A stretch of 57,136 bases of DNA from Methylobacter sp. (GCF_004322395.1 NZ_SCTW01000132.1:1-57136), one strand, 5' to 3'; shown: positions 25,817 to 35,560, counted from the first letter of the stretch. The notes: generated from the letters alone by a model not told the origin. Translations and numbers: made by a program.

Positions 25817-27241
25817 TCATATCGCGGCTACTGATGGAGGGGCTAATGTTGCCGCTTTAGACGATGACGCCCGGTCGACCAAGGCCAATACCGCTTTAGT
25901 AAATTTTTCGCCGCGGTCCTGATAATTTTTATATTGATCAAGACTGGCGCAGGCAGGCGAAAGTAATACGCTCTCACCCGCATCGGCAAGACCCGCTGCA
26001 ATCTGTACCGCTTGGGTCATATTGTCTGCCGAATAAACAGGTACGCAATCATTCAGAGCCTGCTTTATCAAAGCGGCATCCTTGCCCATCAATACCACGC
26101 TTTTTGCTTTCTCTTTGATTGCAGGCGTCAATTCGTTCATGTCGGCGCCTTTTGCATCGCCGCCTGCAATAAGGATGACCTTGCGCGCATAACCTTGCAA
26201 CGCTGCTACACAAGCGCCGATATTGGTCGCTTTTGAATCATTAACCCAGGTAACGCCGCGTATTTCTGCAACGCGCTGCATCCGGTGGCTCAACCCTTTG
26301 AATTTTCGCAAAGCATCGCACATGACCTGTTCATCCAACCCCACAGACACACCCAAGGCTAATGCGGCCAAAGCATTGGCCGCGTTATGCCTGCCTTCTA
26401 GCGGCAATTCAGCCAGCGGCATCAGGCATGATTCGTTATGCATCAGGTATTCTGTATCTTCCTGATAGGCCAAATGAAAATCGGCTTTTTTGTTAATTGA
26501 GAAGGTAAATGTCTTTCTGCTGTCATCCTGCATTGCAGAGACTACTGGATCATCGATATTGATGATCATGACGCCGTCTCCCTTGAAAATTCTTTGTTTT
26601 TCCCGTGCGTATTCGGCTAAATCGGCATGCCTGTCCAGATGGTCGGCGCTAACATTGAGAACTGTCGCAGCCGCTGCATTCAAGGCTGAAGTTCGTTCCA
26701 GTTGAAAACTTGATAATTCCAACACGTAAAGTTGTGCATTCAACGCCAGCAAATCCAAGGCCGGCGTGCCAAGATTTCCGCCTACGCCCACTTGAATCCC
26801 TGCCGCTTTTGCCATCTCACCGAGCATGGTGGTCACTGTGCTTTTACCGTTGGAGCCGCTGATCCCAACAATAGGCGCATCGACTGAGCAGGCAAACAGG
26901 TCTATATCGCTGACGATTTTCGAGCCGTTGGCTATGGCTTTTATAATCGCCTGTTCATTAAGCGATACGCCGGGACTGACCACCAGATGGGTCGCCACCT
27001 TAAATGCGGCCTCGTCAAAGCCTCCGGTAAACACCGGCGTATCAGGCATTTGCTGAAAAAACTCTTCCATCATCGGCGGCTTAGCGCGACTATCGGTAAT
27101 GGCAAATTTAAAACCTAAACTTTGCAAATAATGCGCAACGGAAATTCCTGTGTCGCCAAGACCCACAACCAAAATCTTGGAGGTTTGCGGCTCTAACGCA
27201 AAGTTTTTCTTTAACAATTCAATAATTGCTGCGCTATCCAT
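25817..27241 (-). CDS. murD: UDP-N-acetylmuramoylalanine--D-glutamate ligase
   Basis: A 474-residue Mur ligase adding D-Glu to UDP-MurNAc-L-Ala. The UDP-binding N-terminus has VVGLGDTGISVAHYLQ. The ATP loop is GISGSNGKSTVTTMLGE, and the later motif NVSADHLDRH and C-terminal VNDSKATNIGA are as expected. The last 20 residues (ASSSKAATLAPPSVAAI) extend past the usual end and look low in complexity. It starts four bases after mraY. The length is somewhat above the E. coli enzyme (438) because of the N- and C-terminal extensions. Confidence 0.96.
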   Translation of the reverse strand: MDSAAIIELLKKNFALEPQTSKILVVGLGDTGISVAHYLQSLGFKFAITDSRAKPPMMEEFFQQMPDTPVFTGGFDEAAFKVATHLVVSPGVSLNEQAIIKAIANGSKIVSDIDLFACSVDAPIVGISGSNGKSTVTTMLGEMAKAAGIQVGVGGNLGTPALDLLALNAQLYVLELSSFQLERTSALNAAAATVLNVSADHLDRHADLAEYAREKQRIFKGDGVMIINIDDPVVSAMQDDSRKTFTFSINKKADFHLAYQEDTEYLMHNESCLMPLAELPLEGRHNAANALAALALGVSVGLDEQVMCDALRKFKGLSHRMQRVAEIRGVTWVNDSKATNIGACVAALQGYARKVILIAGGDAKGADMNELTPAIKEKAKSVVLMGKDAALIKQALNDCVPVYSADNMTQAVQIAAGLADAGESVLLSPACASLDQYKNYQDRGEKFTKAVLALVDRASSSKAATLAPPSVAAI

Positions 27242-27245
27242 TCTC

Positions 27246-28328
27246 TTATCTCAGTTTCAAAGTAGCCAAGCCAATCAATACCAAAATAACGGTAATTATC
27301 CAGAATCGCACGATAACGCGAGGTTCAGGCCATCCTTTCAATTCAAAATGATGATGGATCGGCGCCATACGGAAAACGCGTTTCCCGGTCATTTTGAATG
27401 AGGCCACCTGGATAATTACCGACACCGTTTCCATGACGAACACGCCGCCCATAATCATCAACACGATTTCCTGCCTAACCAACACCGCCAATACCCCTAG
27501 TGCTCCGCCCAGCGCCAGCGCGCCGACATCGCCCATGAATACCATCGCGGGATAAGCGTTAAACCATAAAAAGCCTAATCCGGCGCCGACCAAAGCAGCG
27601 CAAAATACGATCAATTCTCCGGCATTGGGTAAATAAGGTATCGCCAGATATTGCGAAAAAGTTACATGCCCCGACAGATATGCAAAAATCCCAAGGCCGG
27701 TCGCGACCATTACGGTCGGCATAATCGCCAAGCCGTCGAGACCATCGGTCAAGTTGACTGCATTGCTGGTTCCGACAATTACGAAATAGGTCAGAACTAT
27801 ATACAGCCAGCCCATATCCAGCATGACGTCTTTAAAGAACGGGACTATCAGTTGGGTTTCTGCAGGCAGTATTGCTGTTTTGTACAAAAAAATCGCCGCC
27901 ATTAAGCCTATGACCGATTGGCAAGTGTATTTAGCTTTTGCCGACAGACCGTCGCTGTTGCCCTTGATGACTTTTCTATAATCATCAATAAAACCGATAA
28001 TGCCGTAACCCAGAGTCACCAATAAAATAACCCAAATATAACGGTTGCCGAGATCCGCCCACATCAACGTGCTGAAAGCGATGGCGACCAGTATCAAAGT
28101 CCCGCCCATGGTAGGCGTGCCTTTCTTCTCATAATGCGATTGAGGCCCCAGATCGCGGATGCTTTGTCCGATCTTGTTGTGGCTCAATCTCCTGATCATA
28201 CTAGGGCCGATAATGAAAGAAATGAGTAATGAAGTTAAGGCGCCGAGAATGGCTCGAAACGTCAGGTAATGAAAAACCCGGAACCCTCCATCAAACGTCA
28301 TTAAATAATCTGCAAAATAAAGTAACAT
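27246..28328 (-). CDS. mraY: Phospho-N-acetylmuramoyl-pentapeptide transferase
   Basis: A 360-residue, ten-helix inner-membrane enzyme that transfers phospho-MurNAc-pentapeptide to undecaprenyl phosphate, forming lipid I. Family features are the early [13 protein letters not shown], the catalytic-site GFIDDYRKV with paired Asp, [13 protein letters not shown], and [23 protein letters not shown]. The HHHFE motif ([13 protein letters not shown]) is near the C-terminus. The ATG at 28328 ([10 protein letters not shown]) agrees with other MraY starts; 29 further upstream codons overlap murF and its repeat-like tail. Length equals E. coli MraY. Confidence 0.97.
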   Translation of the reverse strand: MLLYFADYLMTFDGGFRVFHYLTFRAILGALTSLLISFIIGPSMIRRLSHNKIGQSIRDLGPQSHYEKKGTPTMGGTLILVAIAFSTLMWADLGNRYIWVILLVTLGYGIIGFIDDYRKVIKGNSDGLSAKAKYTCQSVIGLMAAIFLYKTAILPAETQLIVPFFKDVMLDMGWLYIVLTYFVIVGTSNAVNLTDGLDGLAIMPTVMVATGLGIFAYLSGHVTFSQYLAIPYLPNAGELIVFCAALVGAGLGFLWFNAYPAMVFMGDVGALALGGALGVLAVLVRQEIVLMIMGGVFVMETVSVIIQVASFKMTGKRVFRMAPIHHHFELKGWPEPRVIVRFWIITVILVLIGLATLKLR

Positions 28329-28351
28329 TAATTTATATCCTAAAATTTCAC

Positions 28352-28420
28352 CTACATAGATGCAGGTAAGCATCCTGAACTCGACTGCATCGACGCAGCA
28401 GGCAGGGTACTGCAAGTAGA
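28352..28420. repeat. Hairpin-rich 3' tail of murF
   Basis: CTGC-ATCGAC-GCAG (28385-28398) and GCAG-GGTA-CTGC (28402-28413) form adjacent short hairpins, with GCAGG...CCTG just before them. They encode the non-conserved Ser/Ala/Cys tail of MurF. No second copy was found in this window, so calling it a dispersed repeat is inference. Confidence 0.4.
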
Positions 28421-29809
28421 CGCTTGAGGTGATACAGAAGCCGTTGCCGAGGAGCGAAAATTTTCAACCAATCCGGCTACTACGTTTTCCATGCGCTGAG
28501 CCCTTGATCCTTTGACCAATATCGCTTCATCGCCCTTAAGCTCTTGCTTTAACATTTCAATCAATTCATTTTGGGTATCAAAAAAAGTGGCTCCTTTGCC
28601 AAAAACCTTTACAGTATTTCGGGCATCAGAACCTATAGCGAGGAGACGCACGACACCACTTGATTTAATCAGTTCACCCATTTCTTCATGTATTCTCGGA
28701 CTCTCAGGCCCCAACTCTCCAAAAGCGCCCAAAACCAGCCAACGCTTACCTGTACAGTTAGCCAGCACATCCAGCCCTGCTTTCAGTGAAGCCGAATTGG
28801 CGTTATAAGTATCATCTATAACAATGTTGCCTAAGCGGCTTACCAGCGGCTGCAATCGCCCTGTAACCGGTTTTACGCTTTCCAGTCCCTGTTTAATCTG
28901 TTGCAGGTCAATGTCCAGCGCTAGGCATGCCGCAGTTGCTGCCAGTGCGTTAAGGACATTATGCCGGCCTGCCAGCTTTAGTTTCACTGTCGATACGCCG
29001 GCGTCGGTCACTAATTCAAAACTTGTAGCGAATGCATCGTTAACAATTTCTGTTTTAACGGAATGCGCCGTCACTGTCGCCGCTCCATCGATCCCAAACG
29101 ATATGATCTTTCTTGTTCCTGCTACCGACTTCCAATAGTCGAAATATGCATCATCGCGGTTAAGAACCGCCACGCCGTCCTGTTTAAGCGTCTGGATTAT
29201 TTCCCCTTTCGCTTGGGCGACACCGTCAACACTACCGAAACCTTCTATATGCGCCGCCCCGACATTGGTAATGATCGCAACATCGGCCTGTGCATATCGG
29301 CTGGTATATTCAATTTCGCCCGGATGGTTCGCGCCCATCTCGATAACGCCATACCGGTGTTGCTCGTTTAAGCGCAATAAAGTTAAAGGCACACCGATGT
29401 CATTATTTAAGTTGCCTTTGGTAAACAGAGTATTGGCATTGACGCTCAATATCGCCGCCACCATTTCCTTGACGGTCGTTTTGCCGTTACTGCCGGTAAT
29501 ACCAATTACCGACGCTGTCGATTTTTTCCGCCAAGCACCCGCAAGTTCAGCCAGTGCCAGGCGCGTATCATCAACAACGATATGCGGTATTGTTGAGCCA
29601 ATACCCGGATGCACAATTGCTCCCGCAGCACCGTTTTGCTCTGCCGCTACTACGAACTCATTGCCATCGAAGTTATGGCCTTTAATCGCGATGTAAAGCT
29701 GTACCGGTTCTATCGCTCTTGTGTCTATACTGACCGATGAGATCGCAACATCTTCCCCGACCAATTTTCCGTGCACGTATGCAGCAATCTCACTCAGCAT
29801 CATATTCAT
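28352..29809 (-). CDS. murF: UDP-MurNAc-tripeptide--D-Ala-D-Ala ligase with odd serine-rich tail
   Basis: A 485-residue Mur ligase that adds the D-Ala-D-Ala dipeptide made by Ddl. The ATP loop is [15 protein letters not shown], followed by [21 protein letters not shown] and the C-terminal [15 protein letters not shown]. The conserved fold ends near residue 450 ([12 protein letters not shown]). The last 33 or so residues are rich in Ser, Ala, Thr and Cys and resemble no MurF I know. The DNA there holds small hairpins (28385-28398 and 28402-28413), which suggests a repeat has extended the gene. The start overlaps the murE stop (ATGA). Confidence 0.95.
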   Translation of the reverse strand: MNMMLSEIAAYVHGKLVGEDVAISSVSIDTRAIEPVQLYIAIKGHNFDGNEFVVAAEQNGAAGAIVHPGIGSTIPHIVVDDTRLALAELAGAWRKKSTASVIGITGSNGKTTVKEMVAAILSVNANTLFTKGNLNNDIGVPLTLLRLNEQHRYGVIEMGANHPGEIEYTSRYAQADVAIITNVGAAHIEGFGSVDGVAQAKGEIIQTLKQDGVAVLNRDDAYFDYWKSVAGTRKIISFGIDGAATVTAHSVKTEIVNDAFATSFELVTDAGVSTVKLKLAGRHNVLNALAATAACLALDIDLQQIKQGLESVKPVTGRLQPLVSRLGNIVIDDTYNANSASLKAGLDVLANCTGKRWLVLGAFGELGPESPRIHEEMGELIKSSGVVRLLAIGSDARNTVKVFGKGATFFDTQNELIEMLKQELKGDEAILVKGSRAQRMENVVAGLVENFRSSATASVSPQASTCSTLPAASMQSSSGCLPASM

Positions 29810-31317
29810 CGATTCCGCCTGCTCAATGCGTCTAGCACAACCTGCCTGTCGCTAAAAGGTATGCACACACCATTGCTTTCCTGATATTGCTCATGGCCTT
29901 TGCCTGCAATCACAATGCAATCGTTTTTAGCTGCACTTATTACCACTGTTTGTATCGCCTGTTCTCTGTTTTGAATGACTTCAACTTTAGTCGATCTGCA
30001 ACCGGCCAAAATATCGTTAACTATATCCAGTCCGTTTTCATAGCGCGGATTGTCATCGGTAATAACGACTCGATCCGCCCATCGCTCGGCAATTTCTCCC
30101 ATTTGCGAACGTTTACCCGTATCCCTGTTTCCGCCGCAACCGAACACCACCCATAAAGTCTGCTTGCAATGCTGTCGCAAGCTGGACAAAACTTTTTCCA
30201 ACGCATCCGGGGTATGAGCGTAATCCACAAAAATCATTGGATCGGTCTCTGTCCCAAAACGCTCCATACGGCCAATGACCGGCTGTATGGAGGTCAGCTT
30301 TTTAGCTGCGACGTCCAATGAGATACCCATAGCCAATATTGCAGTCAAAACGGCCAGAACATTCTCTATATTAAAATCGCCGTAGAGTGGTACTTTCAGC
30401 CGTTGCCGTTCATCCCGCCAACGCACGTCAAATTCGATTCCATCGGCTTTATGCAATATATTTTCTGCATTAACGGATTCGCCTGAATCCGATGTTTTTC
30501 CCTTACTGCTGAAATGCCATAGCTGTACCGATTCGGGCACCGCGGCAATAATCCGCTCGCTGTACGCATCATCCAAATTCACTGCTGCGAAAGCTAAACC
30601 CGGCGTTTTCAACAGCGCCAGTTTGGCCTGCACATAAGCGTCCATCGTGCCGTGATAATCCAGATGATCGCGGCTAATATTGGTAAATACCGCTCCTTTA
30701 AACATTACTCCGTTGACCCGGCCTTGCTCCAAGCCATGCGAGGACACTTCCATCGCTACCGCTCGCTTTTTATTCTTTAATAATTCAGCCAGTATTTTCT
30801 GAATTGCCAGCGCATCGGGCGTGGTGTTCAGCGTCTTGTTAAGCTTGCCCCATTCTCCCCAGCCGAGCGTCCCTATAATTCCGCAGTCATCCAGCATCTG
30901 GCTTAAAAACTGACTGCAAGACGTTTTGCCATTAGTGCCGGTAATACCGATAACGGTCATAAACCGGGATGGATCACCATAAAAACGCGCGGCCAGCTCG
31001 CCCAACTTTAAGCCTAAATTTTCCACAGCAATGATCGGTATTCGCGTAGACATCTTGCGCCGCAAAATCTCTGCCAGCTGTACACCGTTCCCGGCCGGAT
31101 CGAAAATTACCGCACAGGCTCCATTATTGATAGCCTGCTCAACATGTACCAAGCCATGCTGCTTGGCTCCGGCTAAAGCAATAAATGCATCACCGCCAAC
31201 CACTTCCCGGCTATCCAAAGTCAAGCCTGTAATCGGCATATTTCCCTGCTCCGAAAACGAGACCAGTCCATTTAATAAGTCTTTCAGACTAGGCACACCG
31301 CTATGCTGCTCCTGCAT
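29806..31317 (-). CDS. murE: UDP-MurNAc-L-Ala-D-Glu--meso-diaminopimelate ligase
   Basis: A 503-residue Mur ligase adding the third residue of the stem peptide. The ATP loop is GITGTNGKTSCSQFL. The UDP-MurNAc-L-Ala-D-Glu site includes NISRDHLDYHGTMDAY. The substrate motif DNPR (VITDDNPRYEN) indicates meso-diaminopimelate rather than lysine, as normal for Gram-negative bacteria. The C-terminal KGHEQYQ is also present. It lies five bases after ftsI and overlaps murF. Length matches the family (about 495). Confidence 0.97.
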   Translation of the reverse strand: MQEQHSGVPSLKDLLNGLVSFSEQGNMPITGLTLDSREVVGGDAFIALAGAKQHGLVHVEQAINNGACAVIFDPAGNGVQLAEILRRKMSTRIPIIAVENLGLKLGELAARFYGDPSRFMTVIGITGTNGKTSCSQFLSQMLDDCGIIGTLGWGEWGKLNKTLNTTPDALAIQKILAELLKNKKRAVAMEVSSHGLEQGRVNGVMFKGAVFTNISRDHLDYHGTMDAYVQAKLALLKTPGLAFAAVNLDDAYSERIIAAVPESVQLWHFSSKGKTSDSGESVNAENILHKADGIEFDVRWRDERQRLKVPLYGDFNIENVLAVLTAILAMGISLDVAAKKLTSIQPVIGRMERFGTETDPMIFVDYAHTPDALEKVLSSLRQHCKQTLWVVFGCGGNRDTGKRSQMGEIAERWADRVVITDDNPRYENGLDIVNDILAGCRSTKVEVIQNREQAIQTVVISAAKNDCIVIAGKGHEQYQESNGVCIPFSDRQVVLDALSRRNR

Positions 31318-31322
31318 CTTTA

Positions 31323-33053
31323 TTACTGTAAGCCTTGCCTTGTCAATAAGATCGGCATGTTATCCTGCTGGTCGGGCGCAACCTCTAATACCCTTAAGGC
31401 TCCTGCCATCACTTTGGAAAACACCGGTGCTGAGACTATCCCACCATAGTATTGTCCCGCTGAAGGCTCATCAATCATAACTACGATAATCAATCTCGGA
31501 TTCTTGGCCGGGGCCATGCCTGCAAAAACAGAAAAATAGCTTTTCTCAACATATCCGCCCGCTCCGGCTTTTTTTACCGTCCCGGTTTTACCGGCGGCGC
31601 TGTAACCGTCGACTCTTCCTTCGTATGCTGTGCCGTCTTTCATAAGTACACTTTCCAGCATGGCTCTGACTCTCTTGGCCGTCTTGGCTGAAAATACCCG
31701 TTGTTGATCGACATCTTCATCCCGTTTTAATAAGCTAACCGAATGTAAAATGCCGTCATCAGCCAACGCCGTATACGCTCTTGCCAATTGCAGTGCCGAT
31801 GTGCTCACACCATAGCCGAATGACAATGTCGCTCTGTCGAATTCGTGCCAGTTTTGGTAATCAAGCAAGCTTCCGTTGGCTTCTCCTGGGAAGCCGGAAC
31901 CGGCAGCAACGCCAAAACCCAACTTGTTGTAAATTCCCCAAAAATATTCCGGCGGCATCCTCAATGCCATCTCACTAACCGCAACATTACTGGATTTCTT
32001 CAACACTCCGGTCAAATCCAGCGCTCCGTAATTATGCACGTCCTTAACCAGATGATTACCGACCTGAAGAAATCCGTGGGTTTCAAAAACCTCATCCGGC
32101 TTGACATATCTCCCGTCCAGAGCCGCTGCAACAACAAATGGCTTAACCGTCGATCCCGGCTCGAATACGTCTGTTAACGACCTGTTCCGGTATAAACTTT
32201 CCTTTAAGCTCTTTCTGCTATTCGGGTTAAATGACGGCTGATTCACTGCCGCCAGAATTTCCCCGCTTTTTGCATCCAGTACCACCAGCGCCGCTGATTT
32301 GGCTTTGTTAAGATTGACGGCCAACTGCAACTCGCGATATGCCAAGTACTGGATGCGTTGATCAATGCTTAACTCTAAATTCCTGCCTGCGATCGGCTCT
32401 TTTATGTTTTCTACGTCTTCAATAATTCGGCGCTGCCCATCCCTGATCACCCGCTTGCTACCTGGAATGCCTTTTAATGATCTTTCATATCCCGATTCAA
32501 GCCCCGCCTGCCCTATATCATCAATATCGGTAAAACCGACTAAATGCGCAGAAACCTCTCCTGTAGGGTAAAAACGCTTGAATTCCCGTTCAAAATAAAT
32601 TCCAGTAAGTTTCAGGGCCTTTACCTGATCGGCAACTACCGGGCTCACTTGGCGAGCAATATAAGCGAACTGTCTATGCTGATCGCCCTTAATCAGCTCA
32701 CGAACCTTTCCTTTCGGTAAATTCAACAATTTTTCCATTTGCCTGATTTCGTTTTCTTTTGCCGGCTCAACCTCTTGCGGATTCATCCAAATGGACTCTA
32801 CCGGCGTACTGATTGCTAAAGGCGCACCGTTTCTGTCTTTTATCATGCCTCTGTATGCCGAAACCGAGACATCGCTGACATGGCGCATATCGCCTTGTTC
32901 TTTAAGAAACTGCTTATTCAGCACTTGCAAATCGATAGCTCGGCCAACTAGCACCGCCATACAAACCATTATAAAAACGACTACTATTTTTCTTCGGCCT
33001 GAAAAATCGCCGGTCTGCCTACTTGCGTTATTTTTGCCTTGAAAATGTATCAT
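31323..33053 (-). CDS. ftsI: Septal transpeptidase FtsI (PBP3)
   Basis: A 576-residue class B penicillin-binding protein cross-linking septal peptidoglycan with FtsW. One membrane helix lies at residues about 22-42. The pedestal domain covers about 60-240, and the transpeptidase domain follows with the active-site Ser301 and Lys304 (FEPGSTVKPF), the SSN triad at 353-355 and KTGT at 488-491. The C-terminus is the usual short tail. The ATG begins immediately after the ftsL stop codon, so the two are translationally linked. No substitutions at catalytic positions. Confidence 0.97.
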   Translation of the reverse strand: MIHFQGKNNASRQTGDFSGRRKIVVVFIMVCMAVLVGRAIDLQVLNKQFLKEQGDMRHVSDVSVSAYRGMIKDRNGAPLAISTPVESIWMNPQEVEPAKENEIRQMEKLLNLPKGKVRELIKGDQHRQFAYIARQVSPVVADQVKALKLTGIYFEREFKRFYPTGEVSAHLVGFTDIDDIGQAGLESGYERSLKGIPGSKRVIRDGQRRIIEDVENIKEPIAGRNLELSIDQRIQYLAYRELQLAVNLNKAKSAALVVLDAKSGEILAAVNQPSFNPNSRKSLKESLYRNRSLTDVFEPGSTVKPFVVAAALDGRYVKPDEVFETHGFLQVGNHLVKDVHNYGALDLTGVLKKSSNVAVSEMALRMPPEYFWGIYNKLGFGVAAGSGFPGEANGSLLDYQNWHEFDRATLSFGYGVSTSALQLARAYTALADDGILHSVSLLKRDEDVDQQRVFSAKTAKRVRAMLESVLMKDGTAYEGRVDGYSAAGKTGTVKKAGAGGYVEKSYFSVFAGMAPAKNPRLIIVVMIDEPSAGQYYGGIVSAPVFSKVMAGALRVLEVAPDQQDNMPILLTRQGLQ

Positions 33054-33326
33054 TTACGGCTTTATATAAATTATTCTTTCCCGCAACGGCATAACCAGTT
33101 TCAATTGCTCCCGCGCCACTTGTTCCACCCGATTCTGTTCAGCCAACGTTGTCAGCTCCAATTGCAGCTGCCCCCATTCCACTTCATACTGATCCAACGC
33201 TCTTTCCTGCTTTTGGATCTCAATAAAAATTAATCGCGACTGATATTTACTGTAAATTACGGCCAGAGCGGATACCAACAGTACCAATATCAATCCACTC
33301 ATCCCTATATAGCGAACTGTTGCCAC
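33054..33326 (-). CDS. ftsL: Cell division protein FtsL
   Basis: A 90-residue bitopic membrane protein that partners FtsB and FtsQ to regulate FtsWI. One hydrophobic helix (about residues 8-26, GMSGLILVLLVSALAVIY) is followed by a periplasmic coiled-coil with heptad leucines (QLQLELTTLAEQNRVEQVAREQL). The initiation codon is GTG directly after the rsmH stop, and its own stop abuts the ftsI start, so the three genes are packed without gaps. The sequence is poorly conserved in this family; identity comes from size, topology and position between rsmH and ftsI. Confidence 0.93.
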   Translation of the reverse strand: MATVRYIGMSGLILVLLVSALAVIYSKYQSRLIFIEIQKQERALDQYEVEWGQLQLELTTLAEQNRVEQVAREQLKLVMPLRERIIYIKP

Positions 33327-34253
33327 TTAAACCCTCTCAGCTACCCGCATGACCGCGCTTCGTGCCCTTGGATTTTGAGCAATTTCCTGCGGCCCTGCTT
33401 TCAGGGCTTTACCTGCTTTTTTCAAGATACCTTTAGTAATATCGACTTCTTTAATCGGCAACTTGCCCGGATTATATTTGGCCCCGGACTCGGATCGGAT
33501 AAAACGTTTGACGATGCGGTCTTCCAATGAATGAAAAGAAATAACCACTAATTGCCCCCCTGATTTCAAAATCCGCGCAGACTGCTGCAAAACAGCCTTC
33601 AGCTCTTCCAACTCGTTATTGATTTCAATACGGATTGCTTGAAAACTACGGGTTGCAGGATGTTTGTGCTTTTCTTTTATCGGCACTACGTCTTCTATAA
33701 GCTTTGCCAACTCTCTGGTTGTTGTAATAGGCGATTGGGCTCTTTTTTCCACAATTGCATGCGCTATACGCCGTGCAAATCGCTCTTCGCCATATTCAAA
33801 TAAAACTTTGACCAACTCCTTTTCATCAACTTCGGCTAACCACTGCGCTGCCGTAACGCCTGAATTGCCGTCCATCCGCATATCCAATGGCCCGTCGCGC
33901 AAAAAACTAAAGCCTCTTTCCGGGTTATCAAGTTGCGGCGATGACACACCCAAATCTATCAAAATGCCGTCAATTTTTCCGACCAGACTTTCGCTTGCAA
34001 CTACGTTTTCTAACTCGGAAAAACAACAGTGTTTCAGCTTAAACCGTTCATCCTTGAGCATGGCCTGCGCATAATCGGAGTTAATCGCATCCAAGTCCCG
34101 ATCAAAGGCGAGCAACCGACCGGATGCTCCCAATATATCTAAAATTCCCTGACTATGACCGCCCCTTCCGAAAGTGCAATCCAGATAAACGCCGTCTTTT
34201 TTAATAACCAACTGTTGCAGCGCTTCTGCAAACATAACGGGCAAATGTTCCAC
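33327..34253 (-). CDS. rsmH: 16S rRNA (cytosine1402-N4)-methyltransferase
   Basis: A 308-residue SAM-dependent enzyme that methylates N4 of C1402 in 16S rRNA, acting with RsmI on the same nucleotide (also encoded in this window). Motifs seen are LDCTFGRGGHSQGIL for SAM, LLAFDRDLDAI, GILIDLGVSSPQLDNPERGFSF, and the C-terminal VVISFHSLEDRIVKRF. I prefer GTG at 34253: GGGAG lies eight bases upstream, whereas an upstream TTG (34259) is too close. It follows mraZ by 16 bases and is fused tightly to ftsL. Family assignment is secure. Confidence 0.96.
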   Translation of the reverse strand: MEHLPVMFAEALQQLVIKKDGVYLDCTFGRGGHSQGILDILGASGRLLAFDRDLDAINSDYAQAMLKDERFKLKHCCFSELENVVASESLVGKIDGILIDLGVSSPQLDNPERGFSFLRDGPLDMRMDGNSGVTAAQWLAEVDEKELVKVLFEYGEERFARRIAHAIVEKRAQSPITTTRELAKLIEDVVPIKEKHKHPATRSFQAIRIEINNELEELKAVLQQSARILKSGGQLVVISFHSLEDRIVKRFIRSESGAKYNPGKLPIKEVDITKGILKKAGKALKAGPQEIAQNPRARSAVMRVAERV

Positions 34254-34269
34254 TAACAAATCTCCCGTA

Positions 34270-34737
34270 TTAAAAGGATAAAGAGCCTAAATCTTCCAAT
34301 CCTTCATTATCGTCGCCATCCAGCCATTCACTCTCTTTTGCTCTCCAAGCTTCTTCATTCCAGAGTTCAAATTTATTGAGCTGGCCAACCAGGACAATTT
34401 TTTTGTCTATATTCGCAAATGTTCTCAGTTTTTCCGGCAATAACAGACGACCTTGCCCATCCATTTCACACTCGGATGCATTACCGATAACAAACCGCCT
34501 TAACTTGCCGGCCATTTTATTTAGCGTGGGTAATTTACTGATCGTTTGTTCGAGTTTTTCCCACTCAGGCATCGGGTAAAGCCACAAGCAACCATTTTCT
34601 CCGACGCATCGTTCGTTTACGGCGACCGTCACAACCATTTGACATTCGCAACAATCCTGTAACTCCTCCCGGTAGCGGGTGGGGATTGCAAGACGTCCTT
34701 TGCCGTCTAAATTGATTGAACTAATGCCTCGAAACAA
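34270..34737 (-). CDS. mraZ: Transcriptional regulator MraZ
   Basis: A 155-residue DNA-binding protein with two AbrB-like halves, forming ring-shaped oligomers that repress their own dcw promoter in E. coli. The first half has SINLDGKGRLAIPTRYREEL; the second has MDGQGRLLLPEKLRTFA. The start is a TTG (TTG TTT CGA GGC, giving MFRG as in other MraZ) with GGGGTA about five bases upstream; no ATG fits. A run of three GTGG repeats spaced ten bases apart lies upstream and is the probable operator. First gene of the 17-gene dcw cluster. The acidic C-terminus (SEWLDGDDNEGLEDL) is slightly longer than usual. Confidence 0.95.
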   Translation of the reverse strand: MFRGISSINLDGKGRLAIPTRYREELQDCCECQMVVTVAVNERCVGENGCLWLYPMPEWEKLEQTISKLPTLNKMAGKLRRFVIGNASECEMDGQGRLLLPEKLRTFANIDKKIVLVGQLNKFELWNEEAWRAKESEWLDGDDNEGLEDLGSLSF

Positions 34738-34772
34738 AATTTACCCCAGATATCCCCAAAAAACCCTTTTTT

Positions 34773-34797
34773 TCCACTTTTCACCACTTGTGCCCAC
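34773..34797 (-). promoter_or_regulatory. MraZ operator (three GTGG repeats)
   Basis: On the minus strand GTGGG, GTGGT and GTGGA begin exactly ten bases apart, ending at 34797, 34787 and 34777. E. coli MraZ binds three direct TGGGN repeats with five-base spacers; the spacing here is the same. The first repeat overlaps the -10 box, which would let MraZ block RNA polymerase. Confidence 0.75.
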
Positions 34798-34824
34798 TAT
34801 AGTTTTCAAATAACCCCTAGTCAA
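34796..34824 (-). promoter_or_regulatory. Main dcw promoter, upstream of mraZ
   Basis: TTGACT and TATAGT are spaced by 17 bases on the minus strand, a strong sigma70 match, placing the transcript start about 50 bases before the mraZ TTG. Expected to drive the long mraZ-to-lpxC transcript and overlaps the MraZ repeats. Confidence 0.7.
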
Positions 34825-35107
34825 GGATGATTTCATTTAGATTCTTTCTTTTTTGACAATGACTTACATCACAATCTGTGAGGGATATAACTGCATAGAA
34901 CATGGAAAAATAATTCCTATTTTTTATCAAAATCTTAATTACTCTTGATGAGAAAACACTTTAAGTCCAAAACTATCGGGAATTTCCAGATTTTTTGATA
35001 AAAATGAGAACTAAATTATGTTACTGCCGCAATAATTACCGGACAGTTTTTGCGTCTTCTTCAAGACACGGAGAATACCGAGCGAAACTCGGAAAATGGA
35101 AGAAAAA
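34825..35107. other. AT-rich intergenic stretch between mraZ promoter and rnpB
   Basis: No gene is supported. The segments TTTTTTATCAAAATC (about 34920) and GATTTTTTGATAAAAA (about 34992) are imperfect inverted copies about 60 bases apart. A TTGACA at about 34853 on the plus strand has no well-spaced -10. The T-run after the rnpB end lies at the border. Confidence 0.35.
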
Positions 35108-35448
35108 GTCGGCCTATAAGCCGGGTTCTGTCGAGAACAGTCATTCATCTAGGCTGCAAGTCGCCTTGCAGCTCAAGCAATCTACCCAGGGACCGCGCGG
35201 GCCACGCGTCTGTCCCCCTATTTGATCTTGCTCCGGGTGGGGTTTACCATGCCACTCCTGTTGCCAGTTGCGCGGTGCGCTCTTACCGCACCTTTTCACC
35301 CTTACCGATCACTAAGTGACAGGCGGTATATTTTCTGTGGCACTTTCCGTAGGCTCACGCCTCCCAGGCGTTACCTGGCACCCTGCCCAATGGAGCCCGG
35401 ACTTTCCTCCATTTTATCTTGCGATAAAACAGCGACTGCTCAGCCGAC
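35108..35448 (-). ncRNA. rnpB: RNase P RNA, bacterial class A
   Basis: The catalytic RNA of RNase P, which matures tRNA 5' ends. On the minus strand the 5' helix GTCGGCTGAGCAGTCGC is followed by the highly conserved GGAGGAAAGTCCGGGCTCC. GGCAGGGTGCCAGGTAACGC follows, and the late conserved ACAGAACCCGGCTTA leads to GGCCGAC, which pairs with the 5' end (P1). About 341 nucleotides in total. The 3' end is followed by TTTTTC, consistent with termination at P1. Ends are set by the P1 pairing. Located between the dcw cluster and rsmI. Confidence 0.97.
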
Positions 35449-35461
35449 TTTTTCAATGTTC

Positions 35462-35467
35462 AGTATA
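35462..35467 (-). promoter_or_regulatory. Probable extended -10 promoter of rnpB
   Basis: The minus strand reads TATGGTATACTGAAC, giving an extended -10 (TGG plus TATACT) whose distance to the P1 helix fits a start near 35455. No good -35 accompanies it, as is usual for extended -10 promoters. Confidence 0.45.
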
Positions 35468-35560
35468 CCATACATTTACATCAATACGACATGCATCAGC
35501 CTTAATTTATAAGCAAAAAGCAGACCAGAAAATACCACTCGAACCGCATTAACGAAAATA

